From: Polyodon spathula
Taxonomy: Eukaryota > Chordata > Actinopteri > Acipenseriformes > Polyodontidae
Direction: 5' to 3'
Assembly: GCF_017654505.1 (NCBI RefSeq)
Contig: NC_054538.1
Coordinates: forward strand, 20,379,412-20,443,411
Length of the DNA stretch: 64,000 nt
Numbering within the stretch: position 1 is the first letter of the stretch; each line of letters opens with the position of its first letter. The notes under the pieces were generated by a model. That model searched no databases and was not told the DNA's origin. It saw nothing but the letters and a program-made list of their open reading frames with translations. Both the position numbers and the translations under genes were made by a program. Below are positions 14,116 to 25,832 of this stretch, piece after piece.

Positions 14116-14290
14116 CAGCAATGGAAATAAGAACTCCATTGCATAGCAGTTTGATCCATTCCTGGTTTTACTATGAGTTTAATAAGACATGCCCGAGCCT
14201 GTCAGCTATACACTGTGGAGAATCAAACAGGTAGCAAAATCTGGAATGGGTGAAACTGCTATGCAATAGGGGTCTTATTTCCATCCTTAT
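14116..14290. mobile_element. Foldback MITE
   Basis: The left arm, ATGGAAATAAGAACTCC then ATTGCATAGCAGTTT and CCATTCC, is repeated in inverse at the right arm (GGAATGGG, AAACTGCTATGCAAT, TCTTATTTCCAT). The arms are roughly 45 bases, imperfect, and span nearly the whole unit. Superfamily is unassigned. It is intronic. Confidence 0.7.
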
Positions 14291-15086
14291 TATACAAGTT
14301 AACTGCAAGGTTTAACAATAAAAATATTTGCAGTAAAAAACACCTTGATTTAGATATAGGTCGGAGAGTACAAGGTAATGTCTCAAACTGTTTCACACAG
14401 TTTAGAGGACTTTACCTTTAACTGAACATGGTCCACTGCTTTCTAGTCTAAATATTTCTTTGAAAGTTATATTAAGGTTAGTTCTTTGCTCTGCACAGTA
14501 TCTACCAAACAAATTCAAGGAGCAGTGTGCAGAGTAATAAACATGCACGTTTTCAAATTCTAAAATGTACATTTGGTTTTGGCTTTGACAGATATTCTGG
14601 TGGTGATACATGTATATACAAAACACTTATTTTCGGGAAGAAATTTGTATTTTTTTTTTAATTTCCAAGTTTACAAACTGAGAAGATTATTGTGCAAGCT
14701 CAATCTTCAAGTCAGAAGTCTTGATTTAACTGTATACAAGTGCTCCCCCTTTATAACGTTGTAATGGGTCGCCTCACTGTATTTAGTTTAACAAAAGTTA
14801 GTATCACAAGATTCAATTTATGGTCCACATTAGAGAAACATAATTATTTAACTCCAGAAAGAGAAAAATAAGGAGACCTGGCATTTTACTGTATATCTTG
14901 AACTCTGGAACACATCTTTGTAAAGGAGACAAGTACAGTATGCAGTGTAGACAGTATGTTAACATTCAGCAATCCTGCACTGTACAGAAATGGAACTTCT
15001 CCATTCAAAAGGAAAATAAGCTAGTATTTTTCCTTTTTACTGAAGGAGTTCCAACGTCATATAATATTAAAATATGTTGTGCTGTG

Positions 15087-15421
15087 GGGCTCCTGAGTGG
15101 CGCATCCGGGGGGCCGCACAATTGGTCCAGTGCCGCCTGGATTGGGGAGGGCTTAGGTCGGCCAGGGTGTCCTCGGCTCACCCCACACCAGCGACCCCTG
15201 TAGACCAGCCGGGCACCTGCAAGCCGCCCAGAGCTGCATGGTCCTCCGACGCTGTAGCTCTGAGGTAGCTGCATGGCGGGACTGCAGAATGAAAAGAAGC
15301 GGACTGCTGAGTTTGTCTTTGTCTCTTGAGTCAACGCGGGGGTTGCGATGGTGAGCCAGGCTTAAAATTTGTTATTTCAAATTGGGGAGAAAACTGGGTA
15401 AAAAAATTAAAAATAAAAGCT
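15087..15421 (+). mobile_element. tRNA-derived SINE with deleted head
   Basis: Starts GGGCTCCTGAGTGGCGCATC and jumps straight to the SINE core (CCGCACAATTGGTCCAG), so most of the tRNA-like promoter is missing. The body continues through TTAGGTCGGCCAGGGTGTCC to the typical tail TTCAAATTGGGGAGAAAA and an A-rich end. TGCTGTG flanks both sides (15080-15086 and 15422-15428), a plausible 7-base target duplication. It is related to the SINE at 62840-63292. Confidence 0.8.
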
Positions 15422-15429
15422 TGCTGTGT

Positions 15430-16900
15430 CAGAAGCTTGGCTCATCCATGCGAACTTGGCTCATGTGACTTATTTCCTACATACAGTAGTAGATCCCCTT
15501 TTTTAACTGCACCTGGGACATGGAAAAAAGAACACATAAATGTAAGTTTGGATAAAGACGGTCTTTGGCTATTGGACTCTTTCCAGTTCCAGATCCACTT
15601 CAGATAAGTGGTACGAGGTTAACGAGGTTCAACTGGAATACCAGGAGGGAGAAGAATTTAATGCAGTTCATATTAAAACTGCCAGTTCACTGGCTATCCA
15701 CTGTGACTACATCCAAACATTTATGGGCCAGCACTTAAAAGCTCACATAGGGATAGTTAATTTATCTTCCTTTGGGAGAGGTGAACATAATTCATATGTA
15801 CGCAGTGATCCAATGCAAGTCTACCAGTTAAGAATTTATATAATTCCTTTTACAGTTTCTGGATTTCCTACTAAAAGAGGTTGTAGTTAAAACATACTAG
15901 GGGGTTTCAACAACATTTTATGTTGGAAGAGGATGGCAACACAGGTCATTTTAGTTTTTGTTTTTTAAAAAAAATTATAATAAAACAAAATATATATTTT
16001 TTAAAAATAGAACGAAAAAATCAGTAAAATCACTGAGTATTGCTGCTTGGGTTTCATTGGAAAACAATGAATTACTCAAGAGCTGCACCAATTAAAAACA
16101 CTGTTTAAAAACAAATAAATAGCAGGAGTTCAAGATTTACATGAATGCCAAACTATGCAGTGATTAAAAAAAAAAAAAAAAAAAAAAAAATGAAACGTCA
16201 TCTTTGACAGAAACTGAAACTTGCCCGAGGCTTCTGTACATCTGATTGAAATTCGCAGCATCACAAGGACCGACTGGATAAACACGAGAACCGAGCGTCT
16301 TATTGGAGTAGATAAATACAAATATCAGACAACTGAGTGTTAACTGAGATACCAGTAACAAGAAATCTCAAATTAATATATACATTAAAACGGAGCAATA
16401 GGGCAAAGTACATTTCATACTAACATGTGCTTTGGAGAAAGACTTGCATGGTTAGGCGATAACGCAAAAAAAACAAAAGCCAGCTGTAATAAATGTAACC
16501 AGAACCCAAAAAGAGTACACCTCATTACCTTGCAACATTTTAATATGATAAGGGAACCAACTGCAGTAAAATGCAGGTCTAAAGCGCTTCATACAGTTAC
16601 TTACAGCATGAAAAACATTCACCAACCATAACACCCACAGCAGTCGCTGTGCTGTGCAGCCAGCACGAAAATTAATTGAAATTCCTGTCATGGTTTGAAA
16701 ACATCCTGTCTATTGAAACCACAAAGCAACACTTAAACACCACTTAAATCAGTGCAGAAAAGCTTTCAGGGACCACACGATTCCACACCTCATTAATAAA
16801 CAGATACAGCGATTAGTGGACTGCCACATACTTTAAACAGTATTATTCAGCGCTATCTGATAATATCTTTCAAATTGGCCAAGTGGTAAATTAGCCATTT
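15430..16900. other. Intron DNA with A-run near 16165-16190
   Basis: AT-rich, with no exon recognised. The poly(A) near 16165-16190 has no identifiable retroposon body next to it. Confidence 0.45.
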
Positions 16901-16908
16901 TATAGATG

Positions 16909-16909
<1 letters not shown>

Positions 16910-16977
<68 letters not shown>
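16910..16977. repeat. (TA)n microsatellite
   Basis: Uninterrupted TA repeats, about 34 units. Confidence 0.95.
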
Positions 16978-16979
<2 letters not shown>

Positions 16980-17860
16980 CATTACATGGTTTCACTGGTA
17001 CTATAATTCGATTAGCATTGCGTGTCCCGTCAGGTATACGCGTTAAATTATTTTTGCTGTTGTTTTTATTCATGTTCCACATAAGTTAACATATTACTAA
17101 TAAATAAATAACCATTGTGATGCCTAAAAACCATGCATCTGTGTCCATCTTTAGAAACCTAAGCAACAACACTGCAAATAACGTTCCCGATAGTTGTATT
17201 TTATTAAAAATGTACATACACATGCGACGTCTTGCAGATCGGAATTGTGACAACTGCTAACAGACCAACATCTTTCCACACTAAGAGTTAGCGGAGTGAT
17301 TTGTTAGTAGTTCTACTTGTTCTCGTAGATTTTGCTTTCCTTTTGAAATTCATAGACCTTCCCTTCACTTTCTTGTTTTAATAACCTCATCCACACACAC
17401 ATACACAAACCCGAGTAACAATAAATGCTATACATTAACAGAACTAATTCACAGAGACATGCAAATACAAAATTTATCATTGCAGGTTAATAGTAAATAC
17501 AGTCCAGGAAATCTTCAGAGACCACGTTTATTTCACAACGTTAAACCCTGAGAGAAAGGGTGTGTGACTGTAGTAGTACTGTCTGCACCATGCCATAAAA
17601 CCGTGAGTTAGACTATGAAGATGATTCAAATCGATTCCTAAAAGTGGCAAACTAATAAATAAAGTAACAATGCCTGACCACAAATGTACTCTGCAGTGTA
17701 TGGGTGTAAAAATAATCAAATGGCAGACAGACTGACATATGCCTGGTGTCATTTGAATACTACACATGCACAAATCAGAACCTCAATACAAATGATTATT
17801 TCACAGTGTTACTTTAACCACCGTATTCACCTGAAAAATACTACTAATACTAACACTAAT

Positions 17861-17935
<75 letters not shown>

Positions 17936-17942
17936 TAATAAT
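17861..17942. repeat. (AAC)n(AAT)n compound microsatellite beside the exon 1 donor
   Basis: AAC triplets change to AAT triplets and end about 15 bases from the splice donor of the PACS2-like exon. In the transcript this is a (GTT)n/(ATT)n tract just inside intron 1. Confidence 0.95.
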
Positions 17943-17959
17943 AGCCGGTCGGTACTTAC

Positions 17960-18210
17960 CTCGCAACACAGCTTGGGGACGAGCGGTCTATCTCCCAGGT
18001 AGCGAACAGGTTCATAGGAACCGGGACTGGACCCGAGCACCCTGAACCAGAACCTCCACCTCCGGCTCCGGCTCCAGCTCCAACTGCTGTTCCTGCTCCT
18101 GCTCCTGGTGCCGCTGGTGTAACCGCCAATCCCGATAAGACGCCACCGCCACTGCCATGGTTCAAGACGGCTGCACGAACCCCACCTCTTTCCACAGCTG
18201 CCGCCATCAT
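17960..18210 (-). CDS. PACS2: First coding exon of a PACS-family sorting protein (PACS2-like), partial
   Basis: PACS proteins are cytosolic sorting adaptors that bind acidic-cluster motifs on membrane cargo; PACS2 acts in ER-Golgi traffic and at ER-mitochondria contacts (family knowledge). The minus-strand reading is an Ala/Gly-rich low-complexity head followed by [19 protein letters not shown], the start of the conserved N-terminal cargo-binding region. NLFATWE matches PACS2 as I recall it; PACS1 has NLYATWE. The reading stops inside an Arg codon (AG) at 17960 and is followed directly by the consensus donor GTAAGT, so this is exon 1 and the gene continues left. Two ATGs lie in tandem at 18208-18210 and 18205-18207. 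The second has A at -3 and G at +4, the better context. About 83 codons are encoded. The residue before the split Arg is Ala (GCG), where I recall Pro in relatives. No exon 2 was recognised to the left; PACS first introns are typically long. I am sure of the family and fairly sure of PACS2 over PACS1. Confidence 0.83.
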
Positions 18211-18359
18211 CACCTCTCCTTGGGTAGCAGCTGAAGCTGGCTTGACTGTCTGGCGCTGGTGCTCTCTCGCTCTCGATCACTCACAGACCTCCCTCGTTCT
18301 CGTTCTGTCAGTCCTCCCTGACTGAAAATTACAGAGCAGAGACAGCCGAAAGCAGCCCA

Positions 18360-18369
18360 GGGGCGGGGC
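18360..18369. promoter_or_regulatory. GC box (Sp1-type site)
   Basis: The plus strand reads GGGGCGGGGC, a perfect Sp1/KLF consensus, about 150 bases upstream of the tandem start codons of the PACS2-like exon. No TATA box was seen nearby. Confidence 0.6.
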
Positions 18370-18539
18370 ATGCGAGGAGCGAGATCGAGGGAAAAATGGG
18401 GCCCACTAGAGGCAGTATGTGAAGAAAGGTTTCTACCACAGTTGCCAAGTCCGCTTATAATAAGCCGGATTGGGCTTGTTTTTTTTTGAGTCGCGTTTGG
18501 AATTTGAGAGTCGTGTGTTTGAATTTGCATAAACACCCA

Positions 18540-19710
18540 TACTCAAACGTGGATTGGTTTACGGTAGTGTGAAGAACGATGTTGCAGAGAGATTACAATA
18601 AGTAATGGCATCACAGGTAGTAGGACAATACTGTTTAAGATATCTTGTCAGTTACTGACATTCCCGTACAGTTTAACCACATTGTAATACGTAAGAGATT
18701 GCCTTCCAAAAGTGCCCAAGTAAACATTGGAGAAACGCAGTATCCTATAATATAGTAGCCTAAGTTTACTGTTTATTTTTTGTTTACTATTATCTCAGAT
18801 AACCAATATATAACACAGGGAAAAGGTCGAATAAGAAAGAAGGGTCTTGAAATCTGATGTTTTAAGCAAAGGGACCTAATCCACTGGTGACAATTGAATA
18901 CATAGCCACAGAACATTATATTGCTTGTTAAGCAATAGACTACATTAGACTATGTGACCTGAAAGATCCATTTATGGTGACAGGTGTGTCTCATCTATTG
19001 TTTATTTGCATTGGGAGTGGAAACTGGTATACCTATTGAGTACTTAGGAGGGATCCATGTTAACAAACAGGAAACCACATAATTGAAGTCTGTTAGCAAA
19101 TAAGACAACATACTGTACAATAGAAAAAAAAACACACACAGATTTTCCATTTTATTACTCACAGTTGCCACATTTGGTAGAGGGGGTAGGAATTACGGTT
19201 GCATATGGCTCTCTGACGTCTATTTGGGAAGCTGATTTGTTGTGACTCACAGGGTGTGCAGGTCTGTGCAGATACAGTTCTAAAAACACTCGCCTACTCT
19301 TTCCTATTTCTCATTTCTCCTAGTGGATGTGACGGAATACATCAGTAAGAAAAACCTCATAGAAAAAAAATTCACTAGAAGAATACAGTAGTAAAGATAA
19401 CTGTGATATTTCAAACTTATACCAAGTGTTCTTTAAGCACTGTTAACTACCCTTGCCCCTTTTTTGCGGTCGTTACTACCACTGCTTTAAGGACTGCGTG
19501 GTAAGTGGTTTGCAGACGCCCAGCCTCTGCCAATCCCACTGGCTCAACATCAGCCTTGTCATTTCTTTTATAACTGAATGCACACATATGAGAATGTAAA
19601 GCTGGTCACTATGATGAACTAGTGGTTTTATGTCAATGAGTTTTCATGGTGTCCTTTTCAGTTACAATGTCAGAAGTAGGCCTGTGTGATGGATTTTAAT
19701 AGTTTCGGAT
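18540..19710. other. Upstream region of the PACS2-like gene, no recognised feature
   Basis: AT-rich flank upstream of the CpG island. No second promoter, divergent gene or bounded repeat was recognised. Confidence 0.45.
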
Positions 19711-19717
19711 AATATAT

Positions 19718-19968
19718 TGTGGCAAACCAGGGTAAGCTTTGCCTCACCTCAGGACCTTTCACACCGTCCCAGTGTAAATGAACACTAGACCACAGATAGT
19801 TGAAAAAAACAGGGCAGTGCTTTATTCATGAAAACACAAAACAAACAATACAAAAGCCTAGCTCCTTCTAGGAGTCTTAACTAAATTTTAACAAGTTCTT
19901 AAACTATAACCAAACGGCTAAGCCGTTTAGCGGTAACCAATATCCAGTATTACAATGTCTTATGTTAG

Positions 19969-20007
<39 letters not shown>

Positions 20008-20063
20008 AGGTCTCTCTCCATTGTGTAGGTAAAACCTATATATCTTCTCGTACAACTGAGTCT
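19718..20063 (-). mobile_element. Possible LTR-type remnant with (TCTG)n tract
   Basis: Begins TGTGGCAAACCAGGG. On the minus strand it contains an AATAAA-type signal (plus TTTATT near 19822), giving the general look of an LTR U3-R-U5. No matching opposite end or target duplication was found, so this is tentative. A (TCTG)n microsatellite occupies about 19969-20007. Confidence 0.3.
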
Positions 20064-20145
20064 GGCTCTTTTGTGCAGAGGTTGAGATGCTTGCTTGGAG
20101 AGTGTGTGGTTGCCAGTTCACGCTCAGCCTCTGCCCAGTTACACT
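20064..20145 (+). repeat. tRNA-like repeat, copy 1
   Basis: Reads GGCTCTTTTGTGCAG, then TTGAGATGCTTGCTT, GGTTGCCAGTTCACGCTC and CAGTTACACT. The order resembles the A box and B box of a tRNA-derived Pol III promoter. The same arrangement occurs at 51174-51251, and a related head lies in the LTR at 45298-45524 (minus strand). Confidence 0.5.
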
Positions 20146-20720
20146 TACATATAAATGTATATTTAAAATCTCTGCCAGCTTTTCAAAATGCAGCAGTAAA
20201 TTCCCAGCAGGTACCCATTGTCAGCATTATAAAGTTATAATGCTTTCCTAAGTCAAAGCAGAACAAAAAGTGGTCCCAGATTTTAACCTTGCCAAAAAAA
20301 AAAACCATAATGGAACAGATGGCAGTTATAAAAACATATGATAAGTATAGGATTTTTTTTCATATCTAAATAAGGCTTTCATATGGGCATGTATTTTGTA
20401 TGATTCTCTATTGTTGTTTCTGGTAATTATATCCCATGCTTAATTAATATTCCAGCAAAAAGTGCTTTTGGAAAAAAAACTTCTTGTGGCTTATTGTGTG
20501 GAAGTGAGCTAGGGAATCATATTAGTGCTGCACAGGCTTTAATGGATCAAGGCTAATAACCGGTTAATATGTAACACCAATATGTAACATCCTTTATGTT
20601 TTGGTGAGCTTTACTTTATTTTTTTGTAACTGTGTCTAGTTCAATTCTAAGGTTGTTTAATGCATGTATGTTGTCATTGTTTACTGTTGAAAATGGGGAA
20701 TGGGATAAAAAAAAAAAACT

Positions 20721-20995
20721 GGTAATGATCTACATTAAGTGTCACTGAACTGCATTGCAGTTCCACTGGAATTGCAGTTGTGGTAACATATTACTAATTC
20801 AATTGTGCATATATCATTGTGCATATGTTCAGTTCAGTAACAGAAGACACTAGCAACTGTCAACAATTTTCATTCTGTAATCAAGCATGTTTTGTAATCA
20901 AACATGCATTGCAACTAAACAACCATATCTGTAAATACAGCTTTGTTACAGTGTAATTACAATAAAGTTAGGGACACTTAATGAGAGATGTTACC
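20721..20995. mobile_element. MITE with GGTAA ends, related to the one at 53407
   Basis: The left end GGTAATGATCTACATTAAGT with GTCACT is matched in inverse at the right end (AGGGACACTTAATGAG, then GTTACC). The interior has paired TTGCAGTT and AATTACA motifs. The ends resemble those of the telomere-repeat-bearing MITE at 53407-53702 (both GGTAACA followed by GTGTCCCTAA), suggesting one family. Confidence 0.65.
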
Positions 20996-20999
20996 AAAT

Positions 21000-22400
21000 G
21001 AAAGGATACAGTACCTGATGGTTGTTTCTTGTTAGTTTTATTTCGCTCTGAAGATTTTATCTTTACACAATAGTTCTCGCAATGCTCTGCAAAGACTTGT
21101 GACAATTTCGTCACCTTAATACCTAACCCAAGCAGCAATTGCTGCATGTTCTACTGCTTTCATTAACTAAAAGGAAATCCAGTATGAAAAGCTATAATCA
21201 AGGTCCTGTGTTTCTTGCTGTGCGTTTTGTTAGCGCTATAGAGGAAATATTCCTCAGCTCTGGCCCTGCTCCAGGGCTAATTTGTTTTGCTTCTGACAAA
21301 TGCTGATAGAAACAGCACAGTGGAATTAGACACAGCCATCAACACCTCCAGGAAAACCTGTCTGTTTGCTTATAGGGAAACCTTATACATGCCACCAAAC
21401 TGTATAGGGTCTATTTAAAGAGCAACTGTATGGCTATGAAATGTCAATTATCTTAACTAATGTATTATTTTTGTTGTTCGTAGTCATGTTCAAATTTCAG
21501 TTTCTTTCATCTCATCCTGGTGACTGTTTAAAAGTTAAAACACCCTGTGTACTCTCAAAGTGTCTATTGGTATACCAGAGTGTAACCGTTAACATGTCCC
21601 TCTGCAACACTCTTTTGAAGATGAAAGCCAGAATATGCCAGAGTGCTGTTCCGGTACTAAACTAGGTTGTGATACATCTCCCGCACATCTGTCTGATTTA
21701 GTCAGTAGTCCTACTGATGCAATGAAAAGAGCATTAGGAACTTCTTCTATTGTGAACTACTTCTTTAAGAAGGCTAAAAATGCTGACAAAGTCGACAGCA
21801 ACAGTGCACCAACTACGACTGAGGAGCCAAACACAAAGTAAGCCACTGACCCACTGATATGTAAAGTAAAGCATTCTGACAAGATGGAGAAAGACCCTTT
21901 GTGGAAATACTTGCAGAAATGATATGTGTTACTGGGAGATTAGCGTACAAATAAGGACTACACCACTGCTTGATATTAAAAGTATTAATCCCAAGATATG
22001 GATAACAAGCATAGTCACAGTCCAGCCTTGGACTGTATAGTATTATATGTTTTATGTGATTCTTTGTGGCAGGCAACTGATCTGGATTATTTAGAAAGTT
22101 AGTCGTCCAAGGTCAACCTGTGGGAGAGGGTTGTTGTAGTTATGACATCATGACCAAGGAGATATTCTGTTAGGCCTCTGCTATAATCCTGCAATGGCTA
22201 GAATAATGCCATTAATATCAGACATACCGATTGCATTACAAGATTTGTAATTTGTTGTTGTACAGCTTGAGCAATAATGATTTTGATAATTACCATTTAC
22301 GTAGGTTGACATTTGTGGAAAATGTAAAAAAAGAATGTAATAAATAAAATGAGCGTGACATTGAAGGGTTAAACATCTCATACAATCTCATACTGCTGTG
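21000..22400. other. AT-rich intergenic DNA; short ORF at 21635-21841
   Basis: The plus-strand frame ending at 21841 includes SSIVNYFFKKAKNADK followed by an acidic Thr/Glu stretch. This faintly resembles the head of TTF-type hAT-derived proteins (a SxxSFFKK pattern). It is short and has no finger, so it is not called as a gene. Nothing else was seen. Confidence 0.3.
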
Positions 22401-22429
22401 TCTGTGCTGAAGAAGTACAGCAGATTACA

Positions 22430-24180
22430 AAGTCCTCTCTCTGTGGCTCACGTGGAAAGGATTGGGATCGGGAGTGCGTGTATGTGTCAGGATGTGAGTG
22501 GTGCTGTAATAATAAAATGTCCCCAAAGAAAGTATATTTACAAAAAGGTCCTGCCTTATTCCAGCAATTGTATCGGTATTAAATGGTGGGTTTGCAGTCC
22601 CAAACAAAAAGGTTCCCAAAATAATACAACAACAATAATCACAGTCCATGATGCACGGGTTGAGGTGGTGTGCAGTGTAGATAATCAGCGTGCTGGAACA
22701 GGTTGAGGTGCTGTGCAGTGTAGATAATCAGCGTGCTGGAACAGGTTGAGGTGGTGTGGCAGTGTAGATGATCAGAGTGCTGGAACAGGTTGAGGTGGTG
22801 TGGCAGTGTAGATGCTCAGAGTGCTGGAACAGGTTGTGGTGGTGTGGCAGTGTAGATGCTCAGGGTGCTGGATCAGGTTGAGATGGTGTGCAGTGTAGAT
22901 GATCAGAGTGCTGCTACAGGTTGAGGTGGTGTGCAATCTGCATGATCAGAGTGCTGGATCAGGTTGAGGTGCTGTGCAGTGTAGATAATCAGCGTGCTGG
23001 AACAGGTTGAGGTGGTGTGGCAGTGTAGATAATCAGAGTGCTGGATCGGGTTGAGGTGGTGTGGCAGTGTAGATAATCAGAGTGCTGGATCGGGTTGAGG
23101 TGGTGTGGCAGTGTAGATAATCAGCGTGCTGGAACAGGTTGAGGTGGTGTGGCAGTGTAGATAATCAGAGTGCTGGATCAGGTTGAGGTGGTGTGGCAGT
23201 GTAGATAATCAGCGTGCTGGAACAGGTTGAGGTGGTGTGGCAGTGTAGATAATCAGAGTGCTGGAACAGGTTGAGGTGGTGTGGCAGTGTAGATGATCAG
23301 AGTGCTGGAACAGGTTGAGGTGGTGTGGCAGTGTAGATGATCAGAGTGCTGGAACAGGTTGAGGTGGTGTGGCAGTGTAGATGCTCAGGGTGCTGGAACA
23401 GGTTGAGGTGGTGTGCAGTGTAGATGATCAGAGTGCTGCTACAGGTTGAGGTGGTGTGCAATCTGCATGATCAGAGTGCTGGATCAGGTTGAGGTGGTGT
23501 GGCAGTGTAGATGCTCAGAGTGCTGGATCAGGTTGAGGTGGTGTGGCAGTGTAGATGCTCAGAGTGCTGGAACAGGTTGAGGTGGTGTGGCAGTGTAGAT
23601 GATCAGAGTGCTGGATCAGGTTGAGGTGGTGTGGCAGTGTAGATGATCAGAGTGCTGGATCAGGTTGAGGTGGTGTGGCAGTGTAGATAATCAGAGTGCT
23701 GGATCGGGTTGAGGTGGTGTGGCAGTGTAGATAATCAGAGTGCTGGATCGGGTTGAGGTGGTGTGGCAGTGTAGATAATCAGAGTGCTGGATCGGGTTGA
23801 GGTGGTGTGGCAGTGTAGATAATCAGAGTGCTGGATCGGGTTGAGGTGGTGTGGCAGTGTAGATAATCAGAGTGCTGGATCGGGTTGAGGTGGTGTGGCA
23901 GTGTAGATAATCAGAGTGCTGGATCGGGTTGAGGTGGTGTGGCAGTGTAGATAATCAGAGTGCTGGATCGGGTTGAGGTGGTGTGGCAGTGTAGATAATC
24001 AGAGTGCGTCCCTCCCTGTGATCAGTACGTCCCAATAGGTCACAATAGAGCTGTTCAACAGTCTTACAGCTACACGCTTTCACCAAGATGGCCAACTTCC
24101 AGTTCCGTCCTGTGAAGGCGTACCACCAACTTTACTTGGTTGGGAGGTAGATTTACAGTTCAGATTCATTCTCTCCTGTT
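22430..24180. mobile_element. Repeat element carrying an expanded minisatellite
   Basis: The flanks of the 44-bp array resemble the element at 56030-56690. The left side shares a tttatt-type tract and a GTTTGCAGTCCC / GGTTCAATCCC block. The right side shares GATGGCCAACTTCCA and a GGTTGG(A/G)AGG then TTCATTC end. The 56-kb copy has a single GAGTGCTCCGGGTGCAAGTG segment where this copy has the array. The class is unknown; LTR-like is possible. Confidence 0.45.
22657..24007. repeat. 44-bp minisatellite, about 31 copies
   Basis: The unit begins GGTTGAGGTGGTGTGGCAGT and continues GTAGATAATCAGAGTGCTGG; early units are 43 bases. Variants alternate at GATAATCA/GATGATCA/GATGCTCA and GGAACAGG/GGATCGGG. 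The rightmost seven or eight units (from about 23690) are nearly identical, suggesting the most recent expansion there. It is not a CRISPR array because repeats are contiguous without spacers. Confidence 0.95.
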
Positions 24181-24189
24181 CATAATATG

Positions 24190-24656
24190 TATGTAAGTGT
24201 TTTATGCTGACGTCTATGTATAGGCCTTGGAGATAGTTCAATGAAGAGCAACAAGACTAACCCTGTCTTTGTGTGAGTCTCTTTCTATTTCTTTGTGCCT
24301 GTCTAAGTGTAATTTTCTGTCTGTGTCTTTCTTATGTCTATTTGTCTATTTGTCTGAGAGTTTCTGTCTACTGTATGTCTGTCTCTTTGTTTGAGTTTGT
24401 ATGTGTGTCAGTGCTCCTTAAAGCAGACAAGCACAATGGAAACCAGCCCACGCTGCTAGTGCAGGTGACTGGTATTTGTTTTAAAGAAACAGAAGTGAAA
24501 GATTTGATAGTGCAGGTTTTATACAAGGACATTTTGTTTTACTTAAAAATTACTGTTTTTCTCATGTAACCACACAATAAATTACAGAAATGCAGTTTTA
24601 TATAATTTACAGTTATTTGCTCATTAATGTCTTTATATAACAAGATCTATATCATA

Positions 24657-24706
<50 letters not shown>

Positions 24707-25820
24707 TATCTATATTTGAAATGAAGACAAAAATAAAATAAAAAATAAAGCAGACACTGGAATAATACAGACCTAGAGAAAGCCACGACAGAATTGAAAC
24801 TGTCATTAATATTAGTATGCAAGGTTAAATTCAAAATCATAAAGCAGTGCAGCAAAATAGCTGCTATCAATTGTATGACAGATATCTTACATCACAAATG
24901 TACTCTGCATTCCATACCTACTTCAGAAGTTTTTGTGAACAATAGCTATTTCATCTTTTTTTCACCATGTTATACTCCCAAACAAAACTCAAACAAAAAA
25001 ATATTTTTTGTTTTTTACTTTTCAAAAGCAAAATTACGATGTCCTACATACTGCCAGTACACGGGTGTGCTTTTTTGTTTTATTATTAAGGAAACATGTC
25101 TACAGTGTATGTGCTCATGTGGTTAGTTTTATTTGAACATTCGGGGTCCAAAGGCAATTTGAAAAGACAACAGCAATTTTTCTAAACGAAGAAAGCTACT
25201 GTATGCTATTTCCTGTAAGTACTGTATCACTACGCTGTTTTCATTCCTTTATGAATACGTGCCTCTACATTTGCTTCCTGAATTAAAAAACGTGTTATTA
25301 TAGTGCCATCTACTGGTTTTGCTGCTACACTGACGGAACCAACCACATCTAAACTTTGTGTTGGGTTTAATGTATTTTATTCTACAAAAACAGAAACTGT
25401 ACCCTGAATATCTTGTACATAAAGTGTTTTTTTTTTTTTTTTTTTTTTTTTTCAAATTTCAAATATCCATCGCAAAAAAAAAAAAAAAAAATACAATGGT
25501 GACTATAACTCTACAGCTAAATGATTTTACCATTTTATAAAATAATTGATGTGAGATGTGTGATGCCTAACACATAGACACAATCAGCGACATATTATGC
25601 AAAGCACTAAACAACACAAATTGTGTTTATAATTGTGTACACACTGCTACGGTAGAGGGATAATGTGAGTACTAGTCCTGACTCTTATTAGAATAAAAGT
25701 GACTCCCGTATTCTGCTGCGATGAAGGCGCAGCTTAACAACAGCAGAATAGCACTCGCAGTTAATAGAATCCTCGTCAGTGTGTTTACAGGTCAAACACT
25801 GCAGGTGTTGAGCAAGTGGG
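24190..25820. other. AT-rich DNA with (TA)n at 24662-24703 and T/A homopolymers
   Basis: TCTG-rich degenerate repeats lie around 24270-24410, a (TA)n tract at 24662-24703, a T-run at about 25427-25452 and an A-run at about 25474-25490. No gene was recognised. Confidence 0.6.
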
Positions 25821-25832
25821 TAGGGTCATATG

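Larger units (their letters stand above)
17945..18410 (-). promoter_or_regulatory. CpG-rich island around the PACS2-like first exon and 5' UTR
   Basis: CpG dinucleotides are frequent across this stretch (about 30 by eye), whereas flanking DNA has very few. The island covers the exon 1 coding region and continues upstream into pyrimidine-rich sequence with repeated CTCG and CTCT motifs. That is typical of a TATA-less vertebrate housekeeping promoter. The transcription start cannot be placed from sequence alone. Confidence 0.7.

Noticed and set aside
17801..18280. 159-codon minus-strand ORF over the PACS2-like exon
   Set aside because: Out-of-frame shadow. Its right part is Arg/Ser-rich translation of the exon and its left part is microsatellite.
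22657..24007. CRISPR-like array
   Set aside because: Repeats are contiguous with no unique spacers, and the host is a vertebrate.
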